From assembly GCF_002799245.1 (NCBI RefSeq), contig NZ_NEQV01000002.1:372001-436000 (forward strand): a DNA stretch of 64,000 bases, read 5' to 3'. This DNA is from Stenotrophomonas maltophilia (GTDB lineage: Bacteria > Pseudomonadota > Gammaproteobacteria > Xanthomonadales > Xanthomonadaceae). The position numbers and the translations under genes are program-made. The notes below the pieces were generated by a model. It was not told the origin of the DNA. It made no database searches and was given only the letters and a program-made list of their open reading frames with translations. Shown one piece after another: positions 26,550 through 34,526 of this stretch; position 1 is the stretch's first letter; every line of letters starts with the position of its first letter.

Positions 26550-27212
26550 ATGCCGCATTCGCCAGACACGCCCCCGCACGCCCTGAAGGCTGACAGCTTC
26601 GGTCGCATCCTCCTTGTGGAAGGGCCCAACGGCCCCTTCGTACGCCGTGATCTGGGCGCCACGCCGCTGTGGTTGCGGCTGCCGGCCTGGTGGCTGGCCC
26701 GCCGCGAAGCGCGCGCGCTGCGCCATATCCACGGCATGGCCGATGTGACGCAACTGCTGGCGTGGGATGGCCGTCATCTCGACCGCAGCTTCATGGCCGG
26801 CGACGCCATGTACCAGCGTCCGCCACGCGGCGACCTGGCCTGGTTCCGTTCGGCGCGGCGGCTGCTGCAACAGTTGCATCGGCGCGGCGTGGCCCACAAC
26901 GACCTGGCCAAGGAAGCCAACTGGCTGGTCACCGACGATGGCCGCCCGGCATTGATCGACTTCCAGCTGGCGGTGATCGGCCACCCGCGCTCGCGCTGGA
27001 TGCGCCTGCTGGCCCGCGAGGACCTGCGCCACCTGCTCAAGCACAAGCGCATGTATTGCCGCGAGTCGCTCACCCCGGTGGAGAAGCGCGTGCTCAAGCG
27101 CACCTCGTGGGTACGCGAACTGTGGTTTGCCACCGGCAAGCCGGTCTACCGCTTCGTTACCCGCCGCATCCTGCATTGGGAAGACAACGAGGGGCAGGGG
27201 CCCAAGCCGTGA
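26550..27212 (+). CDS. RIO-like protein kinase
   Basis: A 220-residue compact kinase-fold protein. The catalytic loop is RGVAHNDLAKEANWLV (catalytic Asp and metal-binding Asn) and the DFG-equivalent is ALIDFQLAVIG. The N-terminal lobe is short (FGRILLVEGPNGPFVRRDLG). This arrangement resembles bacterial RIO1-like or lipopolysaccharide-kinase-type proteins; substrate unknown. It starts about 85 bp from the divergent DedA-PAP2 gene, and its stop overlaps the GTG start of the next gene (GTGA). Confidence 0.85.
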   Translation: MPHSPDTPPHALKADSFGRILLVEGPNGPFVRRDLGATPLWLRLPAWWLARREARALRHIHGMADVTQLLAWDGRHLDRSFMAGDAMYQRPPRGDLAWFRSARRLLQQLHRRGVAHNDLAKEANWLVTDDGRPALIDFQLAVIGHPRSRWMRLLAREDLRHLLKHKRMYCRESLTPVEKRVLKRTSWVRELWFATGKPVYRFVTRRILHWEDNEGQGPKP

Positions 27213-27715
27213 GTCCATCGCGGGTGGTGACCGGCCCGCCGAGTGCGGGCAGCGTGCTGCGCCCACAGCTGGCTGGCGCCGACTTCGTGCACGCCTGCCA
27301 GGCGACCACCCGTCGCGATGGGCGCTCGGCCTTGCAGGCCTATCGCGACATGGCCACGACCATTCCCGGCTGGTTCGATGGGCTGATGGCGCTGCGCAAT
27401 CGCGGCATGCGGCTCTTAGGCATGAAGCACCTGGGCTCGTTGCGTGCGGTGCAGGACACCGTCGATCCGGTTCCCGGCCAGCGGCTGGGGATCTTCACCC
27501 TGCAGTCGCTGGCTGACGATGCCATTGTGCTGGAAGACGATGACCGCCACCTGCGTGTGCAGCTTGCTTTGCAATGGCAGGGCGACATGCTGGAAGTGGC
27601 GACGGTGGTGCATACGCACAATGCGTTTGGGCGCGTGTACATGCTGCCGGTTGCGCCCGTGCATCGGTTGATCGCGCCGCATCTGCTGAGGAAGCAGGTG
27701 CAGGCGTACCGGTAG
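27209..27715 (+). CDS. DUF2867 family protein
   Basis: A 168-residue protein read from GTG 27209, which overlaps the kinase stop by four bases. Conserved features of DUF2867 are visible: ATTIPGWFDGLMALRNRGMRLLG, LGIFTLQSLADDAIVLEDDDRHL, VQLALQWQGDMLEVATVVHTHN, and the C-terminal VAPVHRLIAPHLLRK. Function unknown; the fold may be SRPBCC-like. Coupling to the kinase suggests joint expression. The TAG stop codon is the GTAG of the following SMAG element. Confidence 0.82.
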   Translation: MSPSRVVTGPPSAGSVLRPQLAGADFVHACQATTRRDGRSALQAYRDMATTIPGWFDGLMALRNRGMRLLGMKHLGSLRAVQDTVDPVPGQRLGIFTLQSLADDAIVLEDDDRHLRVQLALQWQGDMLEVATVVHTHNAFGRVYMLPVAPVHRLIAPHLLRKQVQAYR

Positions 27716-27737
27716 AGCCACGCCATGCGTGGATGCC
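27712..27737. repeat. SMAG hairpin providing a stop codon
   Basis: GTAGAGCCACGCCATGCGTGGAT: the GTAG head begins at 27712 and its TAG is the stop of the DUF2867 gene. Confidence 0.85.
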
Positions 27738-27900
27738 AATGCGGACGCGGGGGAGTCGTGACGAGTGACTGCTTGGCAGCGCCGTATGGCTGTGGTACTG
27801 GTGTTGTGCGTAGGTTCTGGACAGTCCCCCATGCCATGGACTGCTCAAGCATCAGTCCGGATGGTGACCGAGGCAGTGCAAAAAAGCTGGAGAAGCGGAA

Positions 27901-28095
27901 GTGAAATCATCAACGCGTTCTCTATTGGCTTATGAGATCGGAGGGGCGCTGTTCTTTGCGCTGGTCTACGTCATCCTCGATTACAGAGGGGTTGGCAACG
28001 CGGCTCGAATTGCTCTTTACCCATTTCTTGTCTTTCAGGCATTTCTGCTGTTGTCGTATTCTGTTGATGCCCTGAGGGGTAGATGGCGCCGCTGA
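27901..28095 (+). CDS. small membrane protein, unknown
   Basis: A 64-residue protein with two predicted membrane helices (about 10-27, YEIGGALFFALVYVILDY; about 35-54, IALYPFLVFQAFLLLSYSVD) and a basic C-terminus (RGRWRR), which suggests Nin-Cin topology. GGAGAAGCGG precedes the ATG. No family recognised. Base composition drops from here to about 30.0 kb compared with the neighbourhood, so it may be the first gene of an acquired cluster. Confidence 0.6.
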   Translation: MKSSTRSLLAYEIGGALFFALVYVILDYRGVGNAARIALYPFLVFQAFLLLSYSVDALRGRWRR

Positions 28096-28130
28096 GTTTG
28101 GTTGCTGGCAATAGGAAGAAGAGCAATCCA

Positions 28131-28478
28131 ATGCGTACTGTTTCCAATTTCGAAAGCGCGCTGATTGAAGCTGTGGCGGCGCACCTGCCTGCGATCTCTG
28201 CTTCGCAGCTTCAGGCTGACCTGGCTTCCGCAACGGCCGTGGAAATGGGCCCTGGCGGATCTAGGGTGGGATTCGTCATTTCTGGATATGAGCGTCCGCC
28301 GTATCAAGGGCAGCACCCGTATCCCGTCGAGCTGCTGATGCAGGACGCCGATGGTGCTGAACTCACGCCGATTCTTCATGCGGACGCAAATGACCGTCTG
28401 CTGGAGCTGGAGATCATCCGTTGGGATGGTGCCGAGCTGATATCTCCGCAGATCGAGAGCTTGATCTGCTATGCATGA
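28131..28478 (+). CDS. hypothetical protein
   Basis: A 115-residue cytoplasmic protein from ATG 28131, placed behind AGGAAGAAGAG. It has a helical N-terminus (FESALIEAVAAHLPAIS) and a beta-rich C-terminal half (RVGFVISGYERPPYQGQ, PVELLMQDADGAELTPILHA, LLELEIIRWDGAELI). The last part resembles small DUF6984-like or immunity-type proteins, but I cannot assign it. Its end overlaps the next gene by 8 bp. Confidence 0.65.
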   Translation: MRTVSNFESALIEAVAAHLPAISASQLQADLASATAVEMGPGGSRVGFVISGYERPPYQGQHPYPVELLMQDADGAELTPILHADANDRLLELEIIRWDGAELISPQIESLICYA

Positions 28479-29034
28479 GGTGGCGAGGAAGGATTCTGGT
28501 GATGACAAGGGCAATGTGCAGAATGCCTGCCTCGAAGAGCCCGTGGACGTCGCGGAAGCGCTGGCGATGTACCAGCGCATGATGCTTGAACGAAGCGACG
28601 CTGAATTCGTCGCCGACTTCATGGTGTTCTGTTGGCAGTCCGTTGATCCCGGGCGCGTCGCCGGATTGGACCTGCCTGGAAGCGTCGTGGATGCGTGCTC
28701 TGAACAGCTATCCCTGTTTATGCGGATGGTTGATCAGCAGGATCAGCAGCGTGGGGCACCGGCTTTCTGGAAGCGCTATATCGAGTGGGCGGATTACGCC
28801 ATCGATTTCCCGCTTGATGAACGCAAACGGTTCATGTGGGAGACGCCTGGCTACCTGGAGCCGGCATTTTCTGTGTTCATGGCCACTGGTGGTGCTGAGA
28901 TGAGGTCTGAGGCGATGGAGCTCCTGGCTGAGTACTCCGGGTCTGGCAAAGCGAGGGCTGCCTATGTCAGATCGGTGATCGAGAGTCGGCTCAGCTCTGA
29001 AGAGTCCTGTGGTCATCAACACGCCGGTGGCTGA
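28471..29034 (+). CDS. hypothetical protein
   Basis: A 187-residue, mostly acidic and helical protein (DVAEALAMYQRMMLERSDAE, VADFMVFCWQSVDPGRVAG, LDERKRFMWETPGYLEPAF, GGAEMRSEAMELLAEYSG). There is no signal peptide or membrane helix and no recognised domain. The start overlaps the previous gene (ATGCATGA). Codon use is less GC-biased than in surrounding housekeeping genes. Function cannot be inferred. Confidence 0.62.
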   Translation: MHEVARKDSGDDKGNVQNACLEEPVDVAEALAMYQRMMLERSDAEFVADFMVFCWQSVDPGRVAGLDLPGSVVDACSEQLSLFMRMVDQQDQQRGAPAFWKRYIEWADYAIDFPLDERKRFMWETPGYLEPAFSVFMATGGAEMRSEAMELLAEYSGSGKARAAYVRSVIESRLSSEESCGHQHAGG

Positions 29035-29076
29035 TGGGTGTCAAATGGGTCTGCCCATCACAAGGGAAAGTGGTCA

Positions 29077-29547
29077 ATGTGCAACGGTCTGAATAGAGCA
29101 CTCGGTATCGCCCTGCTGCTGGCAGCGGGTGGGGCGGGTCTGGTTCCCGCCTTTGCCAGGGACAAGCCTCGAGACATTTGCCAAGGAATGAGTGGGGCGC
29201 GCAATGGTGTGCAGTACTGCCAGACGCCGCTGCAGGCGCTTCTTGCGAATTCGGGCGACTATGACGGCAGGCACGTTGCCGCATTCGGCTACCTGCTCCA
29301 TGAGGGGGGGAGCAGTGATGCCCTTGGTCCCTCCGCCGATGCGCTACGCAGAATCGACTTCATAGGATGTGTCGCGGTTGATCTGAGTGGCGCGGAGTAC
29401 GAGGACTCCGTGCGTGGTATCGAGCAAGGCCTGTACTTTGTCATGGTCCAGGGGGTGTATCACGCGGGGGCAGTGAACGGTGCCTGCGTGGGCGAACTGA
29501 GGGCGCCTTTCATATCGCGCATATCAAAGGTCGATGAGGTTGATTGA
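29077..29547 (+). CDS. secreted hypothetical protein
   Basis: A 156-residue protein from ATG 29077 (AAGGGAAAG just upstream; the in-frame ATG at 29038 has no ribosome site). Residues 1-27 form a signal peptide (ALGIALLLAAGGAGLVPAFA). The mature part has four Cys and a mixed alpha/beta character (LQALLANSGDYDGRHVAAFG, IDFIGCVAVDLSGAEYED, GLYFVMVQGVYHAGAVNG), somewhat like small OB-fold exported proteins. No confident family. Confidence 0.65.
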   Translation: MCNGLNRALGIALLLAAGGAGLVPAFARDKPRDICQGMSGARNGVQYCQTPLQALLANSGDYDGRHVAAFGYLLHEGGSSDALGPSADALRRIDFIGCVAVDLSGAEYEDSVRGIEQGLYFVMVQGVYHAGAVNGACVGELRAPFISRISKVDEVD

Positions 29548-29681
29548 GGAGCGTCCAACCTGTGAGGCCGTCGAGAATGCAGGGTGATGCAAGTTGGCGA
29601 ATCGAGAAGCACGTGAGCGCGTTGGCCTCTGCTGATGGTCAGTCGTGATGGCGAGCGGCAAGAAAGCTATTGAGGTGATGT

Positions 29682-30044
29682 ATGTGGTACTGCGCACACG
29701 CCATTTTCTATTACGAGAGCCCAGGACAGGACTCGTTCCTGGTGCATGAGAACGTCTATCTCCTCAGTGCGGATAGCGAAGAGCAAGCTCTCGACAATGC
29801 GAAAGCGCTTGCTTCTGAGTATGAGGATATGAGCGGCCGTTTGGTGGGGGACGACGGTAAGCCCTCCCTCTATCGATTCGCCGGAATCCGCAAGCTCATA
29901 TCGGTAGAGACTGATGAGGACACTGCCGAGGGGCGCCTGCACTCCGGAGTGGAAATCACGTACTCCGTCATGGCAGTGGATACGTTGGATCAGGTGAGAC
30001 GTCTTGCCCGTGGTGATGGCGTGGAAGTGCTGTACCAGGAATAG
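29682..30044 (+). CDS. DUF4288-like protein
   Basis: A 120-residue cytoplasmic protein with the DUF4288 pattern: an opening strand WYCAHAIFYYES, then VHENVYLLSADSEEQALDNAKALA, a middle RFAGIRKLISVETD, and HSGVEITYSVMAV. GAGGTGATGT precedes the ATG. The family is uncharacterised and is often seen beside toxin/immunity or other accessory genes. The 134 bp separating it from the previous gene hold nothing recognisable. A SMAG element ends the cluster. Confidence 0.7.
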   Translation: MWYCAHAIFYYESPGQDSFLVHENVYLLSADSEEQALDNAKALASEYEDMSGRLVGDDGKPSLYRFAGIRKLISVETDEDTAEGRLHSGVEITYSVMAVDTLDQVRRLARGDGVEVLYQE

Positions 30045-30049
30045 AAATC

Positions 30050-30076
30050 TAGAGCCGAGCATGGCTCGGCTCTACA
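30050..30076. repeat. SMAG hairpin
   Basis: TAGAGCCGAGC-ATG-GCTCGGCTCTA: an almost perfect long palindrome ending in CTAC, between the DUF4288 gene and the convergent lipoprotein gene. Confidence 0.8.
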
Positions 30077-30089
30077 GAGGTCTTTGACG

Positions 30090-30773
30090 TTACGGCGTCG
30101 CCGGCACCACCTGCTGGCCGATGAAGTTGCGCTTGGCATCGAAGTCGTAGGCGATCTGCAGCTGGCCCACATCCGGGCAGGCGTGGCAGTCGCGCAGTGG
30201 CGTGCGGTACAACAGGCGGATGCCGCCGCCCTCCAGCGGTGTCGCTCCGGCCGACTGCGCAGGCGCGAACGGTGTGGCCTGCGGGTTGGCCTTCAGCAGC
30301 TCCTGCACGGCCGGGTCGGCGCGCAGGGTGTCGTCCAGCTGCACGGCATCCACATCGATGCGCTTGCCGCTGGCGTCGACCAGGCGGGTGCCTTCGTTGG
30401 TGTTGGCGCGGAACGGGTATTCGACCGTGGCCACGCCCAGGCCATCGTTCTCGTGCCAGGCGGTCACATAGGCCAGCTCGCCGCCGGTGGACAACTGTTC
30501 GGCGGCGCTGATCGCATCGGCGCTGGCGCCACCGGCGCGCATCGCATCGCGCAGGCACTCGCGGGTGGCGGCGTTCTCGCCCTGGCGGCAGGCGTTGAGG
30601 TCGCCATCCCACACTACTGCCTCGCTCCAGCGCAGCTTGCCGTCGGCGGCGGCCTGCTCTGCGCTGGGTGCGTCACCGGCAGGCGGCTCCTTGCCGGGTT
30701 CCGGCGAACGGCCCTGGCAGGCGGTCAGCAGGGCAAGCCCCAGGGCAGGCAGCAGCAGGCGGGAACGGCGCAT
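30090..30773 (-). CDS. putative lipoprotein
   Basis: A 227-residue protein with a lipoprotein signal peptide: LLLPALGLALLTAC has the lipobox LTAC, so Cys19 would be lipidated. A Pro/Glu-rich linker follows (RSPEPGKEPPAGDAPSAEQ). The globular part has a CRQGENAATRECLRDAMRAGG helix and a C-terminal beta region with a CHAC motif (YRTPLRDCHACPDVGQ, IAYDFDAKRNFIGQQ). No family recognised. It is divergent from the SDR gene. Confidence 0.78.
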   Translation of the reverse strand: MRRSRLLLPALGLALLTACQGRSPEPGKEPPAGDAPSAEQAAADGKLRWSEAVVWDGDLNACRQGENAATRECLRDAMRAGGASADAISAAEQLSTGGELAYVTAWHENDGLGVATVEYPFRANTNEGTRLVDASGKRIDVDAVQLDDTLRADPAVQELLKANPQATPFAPAQSAGATPLEGGGIRLLYRTPLRDCHACPDVGQLQIAYDFDAKRNFIGQQVVPATP

Positions 30774-30881
30774 GGCGTGGACCTCGTGCGTTGGCTGGAG
30801 GCCCGAGTATCGTCAAGGCCGGGTGAACTCCGCGTCGGCGCGGCATACTAGCGGCTCATTGCATACGCTGGAGTGTGGAAC

Positions 30882-31700
30882 GTGGGCAGTCTGCAGGGCA
30901 AAACCCTTTTCATCACCGGTGCCTCGCGCGGTATCGGCCTGGCCATCGCACTGCGCGCTGCGCGCGACGGGGCCAACGTGGCAATCGCCGCCAAGTCGTC
31001 GGTGCCGAACCCGAAGCTGCCGGGCACCATCCACACCGCCGCCGAGGCCGTTACGGCGGCCGGTGGCCAGGGCCTGGCGCTGAAGTGCGACATCCGCGAG
31101 GAAGAGCAGGTGCAGGCCGCGGTTGCAGCCACGGTCGACACCTTCGGTGGCATCGACATCCTGATCAACAACGCCAGCGCGATCTGGCTGCGCGGCACGC
31201 TGGATACGCCGATGAAGCGCTTCGACCTGATGCAGCAGGTCAATTCGCGTGGCAGCTTCCTCTGTGCGCAGGCTTGCCTGCCGTACCTGCTGCAGGCGCC
31301 GAACCCGCACATCCTTACCCTGGCGCCGCCGCCGAGCCTGGAACCGAAGTGGTGGGGCGCGCATACCGGCTACACGCTGGCGAAGATGGGCATGAGCTTC
31401 GTCACCCTCGGCCTGGCCGCGGAATTCGGCCCGCAGGGCGTGGCGGTGAACGCGTTGTGGCCGCGCACGGTGATCGCCACCGATGCGATCAACATGATTC
31501 CTGGCGTGGATGCGGCCGGCTGCCGTACGCCGCAGATCATGGCCGACGCCGCGCATGCGGTGCTGGTGCGCGAAGCGGCCGGTTTCCACGGCCAGTTCCT
31601 GATCGACGATGAAGTGCTGGCACAGGCGGGCGTCACCGATCTGTCCGGCTACGCGGTGGACCCGTCGCGGCCGCTGCTGCCGGACCTGTTCCTGGATTGA
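30882..31700 (+). CDS. SDR family oxidoreductase (HSDL2-like)
   Basis: A 272-residue NAD(P)-dependent short-chain dehydrogenase. The cofactor site is LFITGASRGIGLAIAL near the N-terminus, followed by GGIDILINNASAIWL (NNA motif). The catalytic Tyr-x3-Lys is TGYTLAKMGMS; the usual upstream Ser is in PPPSLEP. A HSDL2/hydroxysteroid-like group is suggested by ALWPRTVIATDAINMIPG. GTG 30882 follows GGAGTGTGGAAC; GTG 30873 is the alternative. The substrate is unknown, and there is no operon partner. Confidence 0.87.
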   Translation: MGSLQGKTLFITGASRGIGLAIALRAARDGANVAIAAKSSVPNPKLPGTIHTAAEAVTAAGGQGLALKCDIREEEQVQAAVAATVDTFGGIDILINNASAIWLRGTLDTPMKRFDLMQQVNSRGSFLCAQACLPYLLQAPNPHILTLAPPPSLEPKWWGAHTGYTLAKMGMSFVTLGLAAEFGPQGVAVNALWPRTVIATDAINMIPGVDAAGCRTPQIMADAAHAVLVREAAGFHGQFLIDDEVLAQAGVTDLSGYAVDPSRPLLPDLFLD

Positions 31701-31713
31701 GCTGCTCACCGTA

Positions 31714-31803
31714 GCGCCGAGCCCATGCTCGGCCACGTTGTTGTAGAGCCGAGCCCATGCTCGGCTGCCTTGCGGGATCAGCCGAGCATGGGCCCGGCTC
31801 TAC
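31714..31803. repeat. three SMAG hairpins
   Basis: One GTAGCGCCGAGCCCATGCTCGGC element near 31713 is followed by a facing pair: GTAGAGCCGAGCCCATGCTCGGCT from 31743 and a mirror copy ending CTAC near 31803. They separate the convergent SDR and ion-channel genes. Confidence 0.85.
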
Positions 31804-31816
31804 CGGAGGTGCCCGA

Positions 31817-32689
31817 TCAATGGTTGAACGGATCGGGCAGCCCGCCGCCGCATTTGCGGCAGTAGCGTGCATCCGGTTCATGCCCCTCCAGCCCACAGTG
31901 CGGGCACCCGCGGGCGTCGCGGCGTGCGGCCTGCTCGGCTTCGCGCATGGTGCTGGCCAGTTCGGCGGTGTAGATGCCGGTGGGCACGGCGATGATGCTG
32001 TAGCCGATCAGGATCAGCACCGAGGTGACGAAGCGACCGAGCACGGTCTGTGGCACGATGTCGCCGAAACCGACCGTGGCCATGGTCACCACCGCCCAGT
32101 ACATGCTGGCCGGAATGCTGGTGAAGCCGTGTTCGGGACCCTCGATCACGTACATCAGCGCACCGGCGATGATGGTGATGGTGATCACCGTGAACAGGAA
32201 CACCAGCACCTTGCGCCGGCTGCGCCACAGCGACGTCATCAGTACGCCGCTTTCCTCGATGTAGCGGGTCAGCTTGAGGATGCGGAATACACGCAGGATG
32301 CGCAGCGCGCGCACCACCAGCAGGCTCTGCGCGCCGGGGATGAACAGCGACAGGTAGGCGGGCAGGATCGACAGCAGGTCGATGATGCCCCAGATGCTCA
32401 CCGCGTAACGCAACGGGCGTCTGACCACCGCCAGCCGCAGCAGGTACTCGGCGGTGAAGATGATCGTGAAGGCCCATTCCACGATGTACAGGCCGGTGGC
32501 CCACTCGGCATGCAGGTGCTGCACGCTGTCGATCATCACCACCAGGATGCTGGCGACGATCGCCACCACCAGGATCAGGTCGAAATTGCGCGAGGGCCGC
32601 GAGTCATGGCGGTAGATGATGTCGAACCACCGACGGCGCCAGCCGGTCTCGGTGGCGGGGTTCAGCTGGGGGGCGGAAAACGGTCGCAT
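31817..32689 (-). CDS. voltage-gated-type potassium channel with C-terminal zinc ribbon
   Basis: A 290-residue inner-membrane channel. Helices S1-S3 occupy about 36-120; S4 (about 127-145) has regularly spaced Arg (RALRILRVFRILKLTR). S5 (161-183) precedes the pore with selectivity filter TVGFGD at 205-210 and S6 at about 218-240. The C-terminal ~27 residues form a small zinc ribbon (CPHCG ... YCRKCGG, about 264-284), an unusual appendage for a channel. ATG 32689 gives the family N-terminus; the frame runs on upstream as an antisense of the aminotransferase gene and is not real there. Confidence 0.9.
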   Translation of the reverse strand: MRPFSAPQLNPATETGWRRRWFDIIYRHDSRPSRNFDLILVVAIVASILVVMIDSVQHLHAEWATGLYIVEWAFTIIFTAEYLLRLAVVRRPLRYAVSIWGIIDLLSILPAYLSLFIPGAQSLLVVRALRILRVFRILKLTRYIEESGVLMTSLWRSRRKVLVFLFTVITITIIAGALMYVIEGPEHGFTSIPASMYWAVVTMATVGFGDIVPQTVLGRFVTSVLILIGYSIIAVPTGIYTAELASTMREAEQAARRDARGCPHCGLEGHEPDARYCRKCGGGLPDPFNH

Positions 32690-32752
32690 GGGCGCATTGT
32701 GCCGCAGGGGTTCCGGCGCGAGAATGGGGATTCCTGAATCCTGCCGACTGCC

Positions 32753-33979
32753 ATGACCGCCGCTACCGATCCGCTGATCTCCCTTTCGCACTATTACCTG
32801 CCGGTCTACAAGCCCCGCCAGGTGGTACTGGAGCGAGGCCAGGGCGCCCGCGTGTGGGACAGCCAGGGCCGTGAGTTCATCGACCTGGCCGCCGGCATCG
32901 CCGTGTGCGGGCTGGGCCACAACGATCCGGACCTGGTGGCCGCGCTGGTCGAGCAGGCCGGCAAGCTCTGGCACACCAGCAACGTGTTCTACAGCGCGCC
33001 GCCGCTGCACCTGGCCGAGGAACTGGTGAAGGCCAGCCGCTTCGCCGAGCGCGTGTTCCTGTGCAACTCCGGCGCCGAAGCCAACGAAGTGGCGATCAAG
33101 ATGGTCCGCAAGTGGGCCTCCAGCCAGGGCCGCCCGGCCGACAAGCGGGTGATCATCACCTTCCGTGGCAGCTTCCATGGCCGCACCATGGGCGCGGTTA
33201 CCGCGACTGCCCAGCCGAAGTACCAGGAAGGCTACGAGCCGCTGCCCGGTGGCTTCCGCTACATCGATTTCAACGACGAAGTGCAGCTGGAAACCGCGAT
33301 GGCCGCCGGTGACGTGGCGGCGGTGATGCTGGAGCCGATCCAGGGCGAGGGCGGGGTGATGCCGGCCAAGTCCGGTTTCCTCAAGCGCGTGCGCGAACTG
33401 TGCGACCAGCACAACGCACTGCTGGTGCTGGACGAGATCCAGGCCGGCATGGGCCGCACCGGCACGCTGTTCGCGCACTGGCAGGATGATGTGGTGCCGG
33501 ACATGGTCACCCTGGCCAAGGCACTCGGTGGCGGCTTCCCGATCGGCGCGATGCTGGCCGGCCCGAAGGTGGCCGAAACCATGCAGTTCGGCGCGCACGG
33601 CACCACCTTCGGTGGCAACCCGCTGGCCGCGGCGGTTGCCCGCGTGGCGCTGCGCAAGCTGGCCTCGGCGGAGATCGCCGCCAACGTCAGCCGCCAGTCG
33701 AAGGCGCTGCGCGACGGCTTCGCCCGCATCAACGACGAGTTCGGTGTGTTCAGCGACGTGCGCGGCCGCGGCCTGATGCTGGGTGCGGTGCTGAGCAAGG
33801 ACTTTGCCGGCCAGGCCGGGGCGATCCTCGACCATGCCGCCGAGCAGGGCCTGCTGACCCTGCAGGCCGGCCCGGACGTGCTGCGCTTCGTGCCCTCGCT
33901 GAACATCACCGACGAAGAAGTGGCTGAAGGCCTGAAGCGCCTGCGCGCTGCGGTTGCTGCGTTCATCGCTGCGCGCTGA
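32753..33979 (+). CDS. argD: acetylornithine/succinylornithine aminotransferase
   Basis: A 408-residue PLP-dependent class III aminotransferase acting in arginine synthesis (acetylornithine) and possibly breakdown. Motifs: FIDLAAGIAVCGLGHNDPDLV, LCNSGAEANEVAIKMVRKW (cofactor phosphate binding), FHGRTMGAVTATAQ, LLVLDEIQAGMGRTG (PLP-pairing Asp) and TLAKALGGGFPIGAM with the Schiff-base Lys. ArgD and AstC cannot be separated by sequence; no other arg or ast gene is adjacent. A 547-bp repeat region follows. Confidence 0.92.
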   Translation: MTAATDPLISLSHYYLPVYKPRQVVLERGQGARVWDSQGREFIDLAAGIAVCGLGHNDPDLVAALVEQAGKLWHTSNVFYSAPPLHLAEELVKASRFAERVFLCNSGAEANEVAIKMVRKWASSQGRPADKRVIITFRGSFHGRTMGAVTATAQPKYQEGYEPLPGGFRYIDFNDEVQLETAMAAGDVAAVMLEPIQGEGGVMPAKSGFLKRVRELCDQHNALLVLDEIQAGMGRTGTLFAHWQDDVVPDMVTLAKALGGGFPIGAMLAGPKVAETMQFGAHGTTFGGNPLAAAVARVALRKLASAEIAANVSRQSKALRDGFARINDEFGVFSDVRGRGLMLGAVLSKDFAGQAGAILDHAAEQGLLTLQAGPDVLRFVPSLNITDEEVAEGLKRLRAAVAAFIAAR

Positions 33980-33991
33980 AGCCCTGGCGCC

Positions 33992-34525
33992 GGGGTCGGA
34001 TGCCTCTCCTGAGGAGAGGGCTCTGACCCCGTTGCTGCGGATTCCCCGTAGAGCCGAGCCTATGCTCGGCCCATCGCGCTGGGGTCGGATTCCTCTCCTG
34101 TGGAGAGGGCTCTGACCCCGTTGCTGCGGATTCCCCGTAGAGCCGAGCCTATGCTCGGCTCATCGCGCTGGGGTCGGATTCCTCTCCTGTGGAGAGGGCT
34201 CTGACCCCGTTGCTGCGGATTCCCCGTAGAGCCGAGCCTATGCTCGGCTCATCGCGCTGGGGTCGGATTCCTCTCCTGTGGAGAGGGCTCTGACCCCGTT
34301 GCTGCGGATTCCCCGTAGAGCCGAGCCTATGCTCGGCTCATCGCGCTGGGGTCGGATTCCTCTCCTGTGGAGAGGGCTCTGACCCCGTTGCTGCGGATTC
34401 CCCGTAGAGCCGAGCCTATGCTCGGCTCATCGCGCTGGGGTCGGATTCCTCTCCTGTGGAGAGGGCTCTGACCCCGTTGCTGCGGATTCCCCATAGAGCC
34501 GAGCCTATGCTCGGCTCTGCAGTGG
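33992..34525. repeat. 89-bp tandem double-hairpin array (6 copies)
   Basis: Copies start at 33992, 34081, 34170, 34259, 34348 and 34437, exactly 89 bp apart. Each unit contains a GGGGTCGGATTCCTCTCC / GGAGAGG...GACCCC hairpin and a GTAGAGCCGAGCC-TAT-GCTCGGCT SMAG hairpin, joined by GTTGCTGCGGATTCCCC and CATCGCGCT. Copies 2-5 look identical; the first differs in the GGGGTC loop and the last in its SMAG head (ATAG). The array fills the whole space between argD and the HAD gene; no gene is supported here. Confidence 0.96.
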
Positions 34526-34526
34526 T

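Noticed and set aside
27901..30044. Prophage remnant
   Set aside because: No integrase, capsid, lysis or att-like repeats; only small unassigned genes.
31817..33835. 672-residue fusion with the K+ channel at its C-terminus
   Set aside because: The upstream 380 codons are antisense to argD; the channel starts at ATG 32689 with a standard N-terminus.
32753..33979. AstC (arginine succinyltransferase pathway) instead of ArgD
   Set aside because: No ast genes next to it; ArgD is the more general name, and the two activities overlap.
33992..34525. CRISPR-like look of the tandem arrays (33, 34 and 89 bp)
   Set aside because: Units are contiguous tandem copies without unique spacers, no leader and no cas genes in the window.
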